From Bolinopsis microptera (taxonomy: Eukaryota; Ctenophora; Tentaculata; Lobata; Bolinopsidae), in assembly GCF_026151205.1 (NCBI RefSeq), contig NC_087078.1, forward strand, positions 12,445,118 through 12,509,117: DNA of 64,000 nucleotides. Reading direction: 5' to 3'. Positions 38,401-51,522 of the stretch are shown here, in pieces. The notes under the pieces were generated by a model, which had not been told where the DNA came from, did no database searches, and saw only the letters and a program-made list of their open reading frames with translations. Each line of letters begins with the position of its first letter. Position 1 is the first letter of the stretch. The position numbers and the translations under genes were made by a program.

Positions 38401-41400
38401 CTGTCTCACTCTCTTACTAACACTCACATCAAACTCTACCCACCTCTCATCCTTTGCGGCCGGCCACTTCACCTTGGGCTTCTTAGGGGCAGGTGGGTCA
38501 ATAGAAGAACTCTTTGAAAGAAGGGCCTGGATATCCCTGGCACTGTGGTTATCGTCCTGGTTGGTGTCAAATCGTACTTTGAGTCAAGTAATTGATCTTA
38601 TTAAATAAAAACGATAAACATACAGCTGTTGGCTTCGGTGAATTATCAATAGAATCTTGTAGAATCTTGTATCTGTCCATGATGTCCTCGATCTGGCCAT
38701 TGAGCTCCGATATTGCCGCCTTGTTTGTCTCGTTCTCTTGGCTTATTTCTCCGATCTGAATAGATCGTTGGTAATGATAAGATCACTTCCAAGTAATTTA
38801 TGGCGAGACAAATTGATCAACTGACCAAAAAAATTGCTGTCACTAAAGTAGGTACTAAAGTGGCAGTGAAAAGAAATTGGGCGCCGGTTCGGAGAGCAAA
38901 CATTAGTTGTCATGCTGAGAGTGTAGAGCTGAGTGCTCTGGATGTACTGGGGTAACTTGATCCAGATAAATTGATTATAGCCTGGTTACTAGGTGCTATT
39001 ACCTACAACTAGAGCATGTATACAGCTTATTGCTATAGTGTAAATCACTGTAAACGTGGGAGTACACTACAAAATGTAAGAGTTATATTTACTCCAAGGC
39101 ATATGCCAATATGCGCTGTTGGTTGATTCTCTAATACGACACAATGATTAATCAAATAACCAGTTTATTTAATCAGTATTCTTACCAATTCGGCTGCTTT
39201 CAAAGCATTATTCACTCCATTTTGAAGAAGTTCCAGTTGTGACTTCAGATCGTCGGGTAGAGCCTTACCACCGAATTCAGCTGAAGAACGAACACATGAA
39301 ATTAGAGATATGAAACATTTGTGATGTAATTCTTGATGACATTTTGTTTGATAAACATCTTTATGTTCCTCTGGATAGTAATTTCAAAATTAGATTCCAT
39401 GTGCACCATAACCAAGATACACCAGACACCTGGCACTTTAAATCTACTGGAGACTTTAAAATGTCCTCAAGTTTAAAACAAGGCTACAGTAGAGCATGAA
39501 CATTAATGAGGTGGACACAGCACATGGAGGCATGATAAAACTGCATGTTGCTAAGGATGGCTATGTTTCAGCGTTTGAAAGATCGTGAAGCAAGTCCGCA
39601 AAGAAAGTTGGCATTTTATGAGGATGCTTTTTATGTTAGTATTTTATGAAGATGCTTTACTGTAGCCCATTTCAATATTTGGATAAACATTTACAGACCA
39701 TTTTGGAGTCTCTGTTGGGATTTCTTTAATAAAATCTGATTTTCTTTTACGCTTTCCATTAGTAGTGCCGATCGTGAAGGGCTCCTTGAAATTGGTGGAA
39801 GTATGGCGAGTGGAACTGGAGATGTGATAAAATCTTCCCGGAACATTGGTAACGGTGATGCAGATGCAGATGCGTGGTTGATGCGTGGCAGGGGTGAAAT
39901 CATGTTTATTGGTTGTTGCTCATCTTCCATTTCTGTGAAAGGTGACATGATAATTGATAATGACATAGTGGGCCAAATAAGCTACAGTAAAGCATCATAC
40001 ACTCATACAGGTTCAATAATTGGTTCTCTACATTACAAAAGATGATGTAGTGAAATTAATTTCAGTCCAGTGAACCGTGCTTTTCTAATTTAAGGATTTA
40101 CACTTAAGACCAAGAACTCTAAATACATGTATGTATGATATGCAATCACCTATTATCAAATTCCGACCGCATGAATGTCCAACGTTGAATTCAATATGGA
40201 GGGCTAATGATAATCTTAAAATTTCGGATGCTAAGCCCTTGAATTAATAGAATAATGCTTGCTAAGTCATGATAGCTGCTCACGCATAAGATTCGGCGGT
40301 TCGAAGTGTTGATCACTTGCTTGACTGAATCAAGCGGAATCAGCGTAGCGGCAAAGCTTAATTCAGCGTACTTCAGCTTGGATTATTTTCCATTATATTA
40401 CGTAGATTATTATAAAACCATGATATGAGATAGCAAATTCGTTCTTGTACAGTTTTCCAATAACTTCCTTTTCCGGTCCAGAAATCTTGTCTCCAAGATC
40501 AGCTTGGATAATTTTCCATTATATTACGTAAATTATTATAAAATCATGAAATAACTATTTAAAGACCGTGACGTGAGTAGGTACTGGTGATTTGAAATTT
40601 TCGTACGATGTCGTAAATAAAATAAGATGTACATTTGATGCATGTTCAAAAAGTAAATGCATGCCGAAACTTGCATGATCAATGCAATGTTGGATTTGAC
40701 ATCAATAAAAATAAACATTATGATTGTCCTAATATGATCATGTTGGCAATTGGTACTCCTTCGAGAAAGTAGCAAATACCAATTGTAAACATATTTTAAA
40801 CAAAATATGCAAATCATATGATCTCACTGTTTACAATTGCACCAACGTGTATTTAGATTCGCAAATGTTGCCTCAGAGATATTGATAATTTCGTTTGAGT
40901 TTGCGGAGCATTTCTATAGAGTTTTAATTGTGGACATGACGTAATGATACATTCAAGTTTACATTTGAGGTGAATTAGAAGATGAAGCGGGATAAAACCA
41001 CAAAGAAGGCATTGTTTCTAACGCATCACGTGATGCAACACATGATGCGTTAGATTCAGTCTAGCTAGGGCCTAAGCGACGCCAACCTACCGAATATTAT
41101 CTCTATTCTTACCTCCAGCTGCAAAATATATCCTTAGTTAGTTTAAACAAGAATAGTGTCATCAGAGGAACTTGTTCCGTGAGATCACTAAAAATTACAG
41201 CCTTTCATGCGTACATATTTTTGGATACTTAGGGGTCAATTTAAATTGACAAAACTATAGTACCGTACCTTCAAGAGCAGCAATGCGGTCCTGTAGATCC
41301 TGAAGAGCCTCAGTGAAATGTTTTCGTGCCTGTTCAGTTCGCGAGGAAGGAGGTCGCTGTTTAATAGCGTCCTCGATCCTTGCAGCAAATTCGTCCTTGT

Positions 41401-44400
41401 CCAGTTTTCCAATAACTTCCTTTTCCAGTCCAGAAATCTTGTCTCCAAGATCGTCAGTCTTTTGGTCCAGTTCGTCAGCCTTTTGAAGAGCTGCAATTCC
41501 CTCGCGTGAGGGGGGAGCAGGGGTTCGTGGTGGCTTGTAGTTCCTTAAAATCTCATCCAGTCCGATCCATGACACGTAGTTTTCCTGTATGTTTGTGATG
41601 TCCGCCCGAGTGGGTAACCCCGCCATCTTGCCATCAATTTCATCCTTGAGTTTTATCAAACCTTCAACCTTCTTTGCCAGTTCTTGAGCCAGTGCCTCGT
41701 CTGAAATACGACACTGTTATCATTGGTTACTTGATACAAATGATAAGCATTTAACTATAAACCGCCGCGCTAAACACGATGCTTGCTGCATGATATTTTA
41801 ATACCGCCAATGATTTCAATGTGATGAATAGTTCGTCCTCGGGAAAACTTTAAATTACAGCTGAACACAATGCCCACGATAAGCACACTATCAAACCGGA
41901 GTTGTGATACCATTGTTAGGTATTTAAACATACCAACCCGACCACATGAATGACTCTCGGATCGGATTAGAACGGCCATTTAAGCACACATCCCTATACA
42001 ACTTTAAGCACACATCCCTATAGCAACTTGCTCTCAAAGAGATCCCACGGTTTGAAAGCGGAAATTGCCCTCCAGTAGAATAGTATGTACTTGAAAATGC
42101 TATGGATATTGAATATTGGCAAAACACATAAGTTCGTATCAAAGATACGCCGTGAATTTTAAAGCAATTTTGTCTTCAGTGAAGTCTTGAACAATATCAT
42201 CGTGCACTGCAAACTACAATGACAAAATTTAGCCCTTGTTTCTTTGTTCTTTTTTTTAATCACACACAAATCAAGTAGACAGAAAACGAACTCTCAACTT
42301 GCAAAGAGACGAAGCTCATTCAGTTACCATAATTGAAAACTTTAAAAATCAGGAGCATATCAAATACGCATGATCAAATGAATAAAGAATCGACCTCAAT
42401 AACTAATAAGTATTAAGTACTCAGTACTGAATCAGAGTGTCAAGATATTGAATATTAGCCTACCCGGTTTTGAGTTTTCCAGAGCCCGTATTTTGTCCGT
42501 AAGTCCGTTAATCTTTTTGGTTTTCTAAGAAAATATTTTATATTTTAAAATTAGTGAAAATTATATCTTTATGCTAAAGACCTTGATTCGAATGAATATG
42601 TGATAGAGCAATAAATAGACTAATAATCTCGTCCAATTCCAATTAATTTACTAAGTTGATGAAAATTTTAGGACTCACCTCGCCCATGTCACTGATAAGT
42701 CCGTCAATCATAGCTCGTAGATCAATAGTTGAGTTTTCCTTGAGTTGGTCCAGATAAAATTTGTAAGAGTTCAAGTCCTTTATTTCTTTCCGGATTCCGT
42801 CGATCAGTTTGGCGTGCTAAGAAAAATGTTGGTTGGAGGTATGGAAGGGGGAAGGTCAGCCTCGGAAGAGCTGGTAACAAGCAAATAAATTAAATAAACT
42901 TTCAACAATACTCTCAAAAAGTAAGAATTACCGTTTCAAGGGTGTCTTCACAACCATCAACACGTTTGCCAAGATTAACAAAGTTCCACATGTCTCCAAT
43001 CATTGATTCCGTATGTTGCATCTGAAAGTATTCGTCATACTTTAAGAGTTTATCAAAGAAAACCGTAGTTAAAATTTTATCTCATTTCTAAAATTGCACT
43101 ACTTTATCTATGACTTAAAAGTTTAGAATTGTGTCACGATTCACATTACCACAATAAGAATATCAGTTGAAACCCACAACACAGTTTATAAGTTATATGT
43201 CACGTTAGTTACATACTAGTGCAATGTGAACATTAGTGAGCTCCTAACCGGACCTTATCTTATCTCCTAACAGGACCTTATCTTTGTGACTTATCAGCTA
43301 ATAAGTGATGAACCCTTCGATAAGTTGATACAGATTACACTATAGTAGTTTGTGGTTCATTTAGTCGAGGACTACGAACCGGCTCGTAAACACGAGAGGA
43401 TCCAAAAGGAAGCTTTTAAATCTCAATTTACGATTTATAATTTAAATAATAAACTTATTTAAACCTTTGTTTCATCGGGCACTAATCCGTCCATAACACT
43501 TATTTTCTTTTCCAGTCCATCAACTTTATCTTTCAAGTCCGATATCACTTGGTTATCTGAATCCGATAAAACGCTCATAGTAGACTCAACTGGCTTCGAA
43601 TCAGGCTCTGAAGAGAATTGGCAGTTTTTTAATCGTGGAGTAGAAAACATGATGGATAAATTAAACTACTTGCTTGCGAAATTTGAATGATATTCTAAGT
43701 TTTAGCGATAAAATCCTCATAAATAAGAGTGAATATTGAACTTTGATCGTACAGCAGTCAGCACATGCATAGCCGCTGAGTGAACACGTGTCGGAATTGT
43801 TCACTCTAATCACTGGAAACCACAACTCTCCGTGACCACATCTTGTGCAATTCACGATACAATTACCACGAACCACCTTCATTGCAGGACAAGTTCGTTT
43901 TACATGATTTGGTCTTTTTGACTGCACAAGTTTTAAAAGTGATTAATTTAACACGTATGCTATTTTGCAGTGCAGAAATTTGACCAATGTAAATTGTAAA
44001 CGGTCCGACTCAACGCAAAACAAAGGCTGGCAAGCAAATAGCAATTTATACAACTTAGAACGAATCACAATTAATGTAAAGAATAATTGAAAGAATAAGC
44101 TTAAGTTTGATGCATTGAAAAGTAACTGTAATAGTAATACGACCAAGACGCGCTGTCTGATATTACAATAATTTAAAATCCTCACTTACCAGTAGTCAAG
44201 GCAACGTTTGGCAAGGAAACGGTTTGTTTAGGAGAAGGTGGCCGATCATTACCATCTTCTATTAATATCTGAAATGGGTTTAATTTAATGATTCGTTTAA
44301 AGACGGAATTAAGGTCGCGTCAAATGAAATAACTGAGAGAGTAAATCCGTAGGATTTAAATTTTCTGTGAGGTTAAAATTGTCTGTAGGATTTTAAATTT

Positions 44401-44687
44401 TTCAACAAAAATAAATGAAATTGAGCAAAAAAAGATTTATAATTATATTAGCAAAGTAATGATTTCCAAGGCTAAACATTAATTCTACGTAATCTTACCT
44501 CTAAATTTCCGATTCCAAGGTGCTTCACAAGTTCATGGAGGACTCTGTTTAGATACACAAAATTTACTGTCGACTTCTGCTCGTGTATGTCGACAGAAAG
44601 GTCGATAAATTGGTGAAGTTCGACCTTCGTACCCATTACGAGATCCTCATTCAGCTGTATACCATGATTTTCCCTGGGCCCTAACAT
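23478..44687 (-). CDS. QRICH2-like protein (DUF4795 domain), about 21-kb gene
   Basis: Exons on the minus strand, all in phase: 44499-44687 (ATG at 44687 or 44636), 44190-44268, 43465-43607, 42932-43021, 42679-42816, 42464-42524, 41269-41700, a 6-nt microexon 41113-41118 (optional), 39186-39280, 38624-38755, 29691-29819, 29280-29559, 28127-28247, 27820-27984, 27203-27295, 26878-26925, then one of three ends: 26678-26861; 25579-25819; or 25732-25819 joined to 23478-23582. The product is about 794-813 residues. The N-terminal exon (STVNFVYLNRVLHELVKHLG) and the long coiled-coil middle are of the DUF4795 type. The C-terminal part has VEGKLDRMELQNVKDFL, then RLLKFHCISCDRPVEV, then RPYTTYELELIRQHQR and RSCGGMHTMTY, all typical of glutamine-rich protein 2. 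In mammals QRICH2 is needed for sperm flagellum assembly, so an axonemal role is likely here. The 8.8-kb intron 29820-38623 is full of transposons. Confidence 0.82.
23583..25578. other. No recognised feature between alternative 3' exons
   Basis: If the model is right this is the last intron of one QRICH2-like isoform and beyond the end of the others. A short imperfect inverted pair (TTGGGATTTCGTCCGTGTTG ... ACAGACAAAAATCCCAG) lies at 24829-24933. The rest is AT-rich with no gene visible. Confidence 0.4.
26958..27021. mobile_element. Short MITE, pogo/Tc1-like ends
   Basis: CAGTAAAACCTCGATTTA at the left is mirrored by TAAATCGGGGTTTTACTG at the right, with TA on the left flank and CA on the right. 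About 64 bp, lying between exons of the QRICH2-like gene. Confidence 0.65.
30031..31633 (-). mobile_element. Decayed hAT transposon with intact ends
   Basis: Inverted ends CTTAGTTGTAGTGAACG are flanked by an exact 8-bp duplication GATAAAGT (30023-30030, 31634-31641). Subterminal regions are crowded with GTGAACGTT-like words. Inside is a minus-strand hAT transposase remnant. The 1.6-kb length is short for an autonomous hAT, so part has been lost. It sits in the large intron of the QRICH2-like gene, next to the Penelope-like element. Confidence 0.9.
30258..31525 (-). pseudogene. hAT transposase, N-terminally truncated and frameshifted
   Basis: Three reading-frame blocks follow each other: 31525-31340 (DIIFHDAVNATGVEKTANGQ, EEIGADRICHVV), 31357-30695 (ITDNPNVNKS, SCCVTHQFDLLAEDVGKLSW, LKPGETRFATQFIMLERL) and 30728-30258 (DDPVSWWSNFG, then LYDWVINKKRNRLTVDKQRD and LIYVNASLRLM). 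The last block is the hAT C-terminal dimerisation domain. Frames change near 31340 and near 30710. The BED zinc finger and the first catalytic part are missing. The copy is therefore not functional. Confidence 0.85.
31816..33957 (-). CDS. Penelope-like reverse transcriptase ORF
   Basis: A 713-codon uninterrupted frame. RT landmarks: QTFDFSTLYTNLAHKDI near residue 434 carries the first catalytic Asp; IGVPIGINPGPYIANL near 525 is the template-grip region in the form seen in Penelope-like RTs; RLIDDITTL near 561 is the catalytic xDD box. The given start is a TTG immediately after an open stretch; translation more likely begins at the GIY-YIG ORF upstream, since the 60 codons between the TAG at 34138-34140 and this point are open and in the same frame. 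The catalytic residues look intact. Confidence 0.82.
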   Translation of the reverse strand: MGELLRLVVEPFHSDVNILLRKLLFPLNKSTLVKLKESYLNKVFQIDNLDPSRSQIHCIIMDLFTYKIRPFNSRTDKSKSVRKPKVLCSIDFVNKGIEMLNLPRVFRSPSLKSFVNFCNIKEPTVVYKGTDNVSKKLFNYNNVVKGDTEPLECKCHMFTDFVNQDCGHVVTGDVNFVKHDALRSLLEKGPSYKEPKTIDFDKNCNSVIDNVKEILKPWSRKEKIDSACLNGWFNEFSDIVKKNTEALKMKYPKQLKRKSVFSNDKACEELAFIRKYFVLCPVDKATKNVAIICKHYYLSDIIQECQSNEGIDDVSGEHDVRDINRDIFKFIEDVGIKVDSNIDNLPHMFSSPKFHKPILKFRYVISYANCSIKPLAVKISLALKAVYSEICRYTNMLFKVTGVNRNWVILNNKPILEALDKINDNSLARNFQTFDFSTLYTNLAHKDIKDALKFTVKLAFRNSRKKFIAVYDKGSAWVNSFRDGTVAFDEVKLIKCVEFLLDNCYFKVGEILYRQHIGVPIGINPGPYIANLTLWYFENSFLDSTYKNRYYIVKKLNNTFRLIDDITTLNSDGYLEEYFKLIYPDSLTLNKENEVYSAANVLDLDISINREGKFSCRVYDKRDKFGFKVVKFQPLMSNQASSVLYGTYCSQVVRYSRICNNVVAFSDRVLKFTDDLIELGFRRDRLSKIYLSVVKRHGLKNKFGIGCGNILMP
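34138..34527 (-). CDS. GIY-YIG endonuclease domain of the Penelope-like element
   Basis: About 129 codons. The GIY-YIG core is VIYLLSCKCCNSQYVGET near residues 32-50 (an IYL...YVG version), followed by LKDRMSQHR with the conserved Arg. A CKCC pair lies between the two halves. The frame ends in a TAG at 34138-34140 and then continues open into the RT frame. The nuclease would nick target DNA to prime reverse transcription. Confidence 0.82.
   Translation of the reverse strand: MDFRSSVSGTKFDCIFEFDVGEEKVINCKSTNVIYLLSCKCCNSQYVGETVQELKDRMSQHRGTTNPTGNSGNFRLRQHFLESINCNSFSVQIIQKFAGTGRTGVKRPNSTKFVIDESISKIRKGHEDR
34850..38559 (-). mobile_element. 5'-truncated RLE-type non-LTR retrotransposon
   Basis: The element is bounded by an exact 31-bp direct repeat (34819-34849 and 38560-38590, starting GTTGGTGTCAAATCGTACTT), read as the target site duplication. 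The pol ORF is open right up to the 5' junction, showing the copy is truncated in its N-terminal part. The 3' UTR is about 540 bp (34850-35394), with no poly(A) tail at the junction. It is inserted in the large intron of the QRICH2-like gene on the same strand. Confidence 0.85.
35395..38559 (-). CDS. RT and restriction-like endonuclease polyprotein, N-terminally truncated
   Basis: The frame is open from the 5' junction; the first usable in-frame codon in the listed 1,025-residue ORF is at 38472 (GTG). RT motifs: RPISLGNIQGKIY near 280, GGVPGVHGCTEHFGAMWEVL near 315, VVWLDLANAYGAVPH near 344 (first Asp) and LFMDDSCL near 452 (catalytic DD). After the RT come a CCHC knuckle CKLCGDKLGTVPHILAGC near 800 and the restriction-like nuclease signature RPDLVLFS ... 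WWELTVPSEER near 907-925. This is the plan of the R2/R4/NeSL/Hero group, which has no APE nuclease. I cannot place the clade more exactly. N-terminal DNA-binding fingers are missing. No internal stops, so this is a young copy. Confidence 0.85.
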   Translation of the reverse strand, partial: QDDNHSARDIQALLSKSSSIDPPAPKKPKVKWPAAKDERWVEFDVSVSKRVRQEQKGKPFQEKMVSHCDTVYDDGVKWFGLVIDGAESGKGLRFANRRQEEIDKLVIERRVLRRKARKACSQSVKDGFNALLRGLAEKLCKLRRAEARRKKQREVRRQRGGFTRDPFKAIKGILEPSPVGELKCSKEELDNHLSNTYSDASRAVPLGVLNGLPEAAPSPTVGFDSRNITKKQFEEVVKKARGKSSPGNNGIPYTVYKRCPGISQNLWHVLRGGYKAEEYPDNCRYFEGIYIPKADGDFGPSTGRPISLGNIQGKIYLAVLAKRLTNFVVANGYVDLSVQKGGVPGVHGCTEHFGAMWEVLKDARVKRKDLSVVWLDLANAYGAVPHLLIVKALRFYHIPEKVINIVIKYFSEVYGRFSSKTVTSEWQQFEIGIFMGCVISVILFVLCMNLSDEYLKMKVPRSVEYIKDGTAIPPLKLFMDDSCLTTAKMVDMQTLLDVYQEFVVWSRFKLKSSKSRALVYQKGVTVEWVVESSEGSQARLQLSGEVIPNVSEKPIKFLGRWIRAEGKDKAIIEKTHEDLVTYLSRLDLSSLTGLQKCWGYQYMVLPKMKWPLAIYDIPISTVSRWEQTTNSHLRKWLGVGHTLSSSCLFSHSSSVALPIDNLTDTWKVEKCRLLQSYQTSQDALIRAVQPQVRSGRVWKADAQLHEAERDLVCESVRGMVQPLSRAGIGFGDWKKPWEKMSEKEQQREVLDRVKENIRKEREVQLGTLEMQSRWGNWRELVTRTDMSWHTLFKYGDSSIGFLLSAVYGTLITPALASKWSEDEDGMCKLCGDKLGTVPHILAGCPVALSQGRYRWRHDKVLKQIADQVKFHCERRVNKRKSSCVTRKAIEFVPAGGRFKEVKRSKVSEFGILSGATDWIVLADLDEQLKFPSDIATTRLRPDLVLFSKASKRVIWWELTVPSEERIAASHELKLDRYNSLQAEIQANGWSCFSFAVEVGARGVVAASLECASRKIGLTGRALKKLVRDCGKDAAHCSRWIYLLSRKREWEMRAV
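39640..39993. repeat. Inverted-repeat unit containing an unexplained minus-strand ORF
   Basis: GATGCTTTACTGTAGC at 39651 is mirrored by GCTACAGTAAAGCATC at 39978, and a further copy GCTACAGTAGAGCATG is at 39483. Between them lies an open minus-strand frame (39691-39966, 91 codons; EMEDEQQPINMISPLP, FREDFITSPVPLAILPPISR) that looks protein-like but matches nothing I know. It may be an exon-like fragment captured by a MITE, or chance. Confidence 0.4.
40374..40555 (-). repeat. Tandem duplication with a copy of part of QRICH2-like exon 7
   Basis: A block starting GGATTATTTTCCATTATATT occurs at 40379 and again (GGATAATTTTCCATTATATT) at 40504, about 125 bp apart. Between them 40434-40500 is nearly identical to 41388-41454, inside the 432-bp coding exon of the QRICH2-like gene. 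It encodes the same piece with a few changes. No splice sites in phase are apparent, so it is a pseudo-exon fragment. Confidence 0.75.
41018..41053. repeat. 36-bp hairpin-forming inverted repeat
   Basis: CTAACGCATCA ... TGATGCGTTAG, with an inner palindrome GCATCACGTGATGC. It lies 60 bp before the microexon (in plus coordinates) in an intron of the QRICH2-like gene. Confidence 0.75.
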
Positions 44688-44699
44688 AATTTGATATAT

Positions 44700-47600
44700 C
44701 AATTTTTCTATAAAATTATGTCACCCTATGTCATGAATATTAGCGTGGGAGTTACTATTAATTTTCATCAAGTCAGTCTAAGGTAAGGAAACAAATCTAA
44801 GATTTAATCAATTTTGATAATAAAATCTGGCAAGGAATACCTAAATTTAGCAAATCTCCCATTAATTTATGGCCAGATAAAAAGTGGCAACCATGGTAAC
44901 CAACGATATTACTGCATGAGAGTACCGACAGGCTCTGAAATATGATTCAGAAGTATCATTGTAGCTAGCTCGCAATAGAATATGAAGGAAATAGAAATGA
45001 AATTATGTCATTCGGAAGGCTTTATCGGCAACTGTTAATAGCTTAGCTCGTTTGAAGCACTTTATACCTCAAGAAAGAGTAACAAGCAACGTTTTAACTT
45101 GTCTCCTTACAGTCTTCAGCACTGTGAGAACGTAGCGGAGAGGTTGTAACAATTAACAAAGGTATCGTAACGTAACGTTAAAGTGTTGTAACGACCGTAT
45201 TGCACGACTCTGAAGACCGAATACATTTACTATTATAGACTAAACTTTTTAGACATTATCTAGGAATTAGGATGTCGAACCATGTTCAGGGCCCCTGTAC
45301 GTGCTACGTGTGATTTAAAAACTACCCAGTTGTACCAGCCTTAGATCTTTTGTAAGAAAGCTATTAAACTATTAAACATTTAAACTATTAAACATACAAA
45401 GTACTCCTTCAACCTGTTCTAGAGACTTCTTGTAACGATTCCTTGCTAAACCCCCGAATTAAGTCAAGGGTACTGGGTATCAAAACCAAACAATAATTCC
45501 CTTGTCCAATGGACACTCAAGAGAGGGACTGTGGCCGATGCAGGAGAAGACAGAAGACGTGTAACACTGTGCTCCATATGTGTTTCCAGTCTAACTTACT
45601 CTAAAGTTAAGCAATTCTCAATTTCTTTGATGGTATCAATGATAGAAGGTAGTCACACTTTGCCACACAAAGATTCTAAGAAATTTATATTCGATAGCTG
45701 TGATGAAATCATACTTCTTTCAGATAATGGAGGATTTACGACTCGACTCACTAAGAGGAAAACTAGCAAAAATTCTGGCTTAAATTTCGAGAGGTGGCAT
45801 TTATAACGTAGTTAAGTGGTATGGCTGCACAAAAACTACATGATAATAAAATCTAGAGGACAGATATTAAGTAACTGGTGTACAGGATCGAAGCTTAGCT
45901 TACATAGTTATTGACGAAAGCACAAACTAATGTGCAAACTGGAGCTTTATAATGCAGAGCAGGTGTTATGACAGCTGCATCCTATCAGAGAGTTGTAACC
46001 ATCCCACTTCGAGTCGCAATTAAACTAACTCTAACATATTTAAATGGTTTAACGAAATTTAATTAGGGTAGGCTTGTATGCTGACGCCCTAAGAACCTAT
46101 AACTAATTAAAAGCGCTGAGGGGGTAAGGCGCAGGCGGACACAAATTGTAATCTTTGACAAGCAGTTTATATACTATGTAACTTTTATTCTTTGGATTCT
46201 GTTATTTTTAAACCTTTGCATTGAATTCAGTAACTTTCTTAAGTACTGATGACGTTCAGAGATGGGGTAACTCTAAGAATACAATTCAGTCAATCTTTTA
46301 ACTGCATCTGAGGGGATTATCTAACGAGTTTGACTATAGCAATCATCAAAGAATCACCAGTCAGAATTAAACGAAATTGTGGTAAGTGGTTCGCAGATCT
46401 CTTCGTTCACGGTTCATCCCTTATAGCTAGAAAGGAAACGATACTTGTGTTATGTAATGAATTGCGGCAGGTAATAATCCGGGCCAACCCAGTTAAATAT
46501 AGGTAATAATCCTAACATTATCAAGCAAGCTGCACCGTCAAAAAAGCTGCACTGTCAGAAAACAGCAAATGCATCGAGCATTAGCTTAAATATTGATTAA
46601 AATATTCGCTGGAAAGAATCCAATCACTACAAACGAGATATAGAATAAAATAACACGATGTTTAAGGAAGTGGAGAAACATTTTCTACCGCAAACCATCA
46701 GAAAGGGGCAGATACGCATGAACGTCACACAATACCAGACAGCCATCGTGCGAAAATTGCCATAGAGATACTCCGCAAAATTGAAACAAATAATCTAGCT
46801 AGATTTGAGCGCAATACTATAAGCGCGCGGCTCCTACCAATAAGACTCTTTACTGTTGAGTATTTATTTTCAGTTTTTATTTACAATTTTGTCATTTGTG
46901 TTTTTAATAAAAAAAATAAAACACAGCTTTATATGCTAAGTAGCTAAAGTAAACACTAACTAAACTAGGTCCAGATATTTTAATTGCATCGATATTTTTA
47001 TTAAAATATAGTAAGATAAATATAAATTTGCAAAACAACATGATAAAATAAATTTTAATTGTGCAATTACATCCAATTGTGATGTATAACTATATATTAT
47101 ATGTTATTATTTTATAAATTGAATACATTTTTGAGTGTGTTCATGAAATTTTATTCAGATTTCATTTTTTATAGTGTAAAAGTTTTAATGTTTATTTCAA
47201 AGAATTGAAATTTTAATAAAAACACAAATTTAACAAAATAATGTATATTTTTTAATTGTAAATAAATGTTTTATAATTATTAATAGGACACCTCGTTTTT
47301 TAAATCTAAATTTGTGTTACTGGGCCGCGCTCAGCTTGTCATTCCGCCAAATACATATGTTCATATGTTAATGAACATAATAGCCTGGGGTCCTCAGGTA
47401 AAATTTGTGTGGCATTATAATTGGGTAACAATTTGGCACAGTCAAACAGTCAACTTCGAAATACTTATTAGTAATATTGAATATCAAGCAATCTTATTTG
47501 TTGAAAACGTTAGCCGCGCATAGAGAGTATCAAAACTGTAGTTTGGGTATGCGCGTGAATTTGTTTGTCGCGTTGGATAAAAGAAATTTGTGGACCAATA

Positions 47601-48198
47601 GATTTGCAACACATTCTATACATCCATTGCATAACGTAGTCTATCGCACTGCTCTAATAAAGCCTACGTAAGCTCCAGGGGTTGTTATTCTTCAATCCTT
47701 TTCTGGTTGGTCAGCGGAATTGACTGCTTATTCCGCCCCAACTAAATCTTACATTTCGTCGTACTTGACCTTGTATAGTTAACTCTTTCAAACCTTAGTG
47801 AAATGTTTACTTCTTACCTTTCGTACACCTTCCGTTCAACGCTACGAAAGTTTTTTACTCATAGTTTTTCTTAACAGCGCAATCATAGGCCCTGACAGTA
47901 TCCGATCATTCTATTGATTTGAAATATCTGTACGGAGTCATGATCTCATGCTAGACTATTCGCTCTATTCACTTGAATAGAAACTGGGAACAACCTAGCA
48001 ACTAGCAAGTAGCAAAACCTAAAATCACATTGATTTATGACCACCATAAAGTTCTACCAGTCTTCATTGTGGTCATCCTATTTTATTTACCCTAAAAAAT
48101 CTTACAAATAATAAGTACACCAAGCTAATTATCTGCCGACACGTACACCATGCTAATTCTCTATCATATTCTAGGGGCGCCATAGTCCAATACAAAGC
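44700..48198. other. Intergenic; no recognised gene
   Basis: The region lies between the divergent starts of the QRICH2-like gene and BiP, so promoters of both should be here. It holds a very AT-rich tract (46870-47310) and a short ORF at 45531-45806 with no recognisable domain. Just upstream of BiP a direct repeat ACACCA(A/T)GCTAATT occurs twice (48117, 48146). I saw no canonical ER-stress element (CCAAT-N9-CCACG) by eye. Confidence 0.5.

Positions 48199-51522
<3,324 letters not shown>

Noticed and set aside
37790-38608. 272-codon plus-strand frame
   Set aside because: It is the antisense shadow of the RT polyprotein frame; composition is Ser/Leu-rich as expected from reverse reading.
45531-45806. 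91-codon plus-strand ORF as a gene
   Set aside because: No domain, no splice support and ordinary intergenic composition around it.
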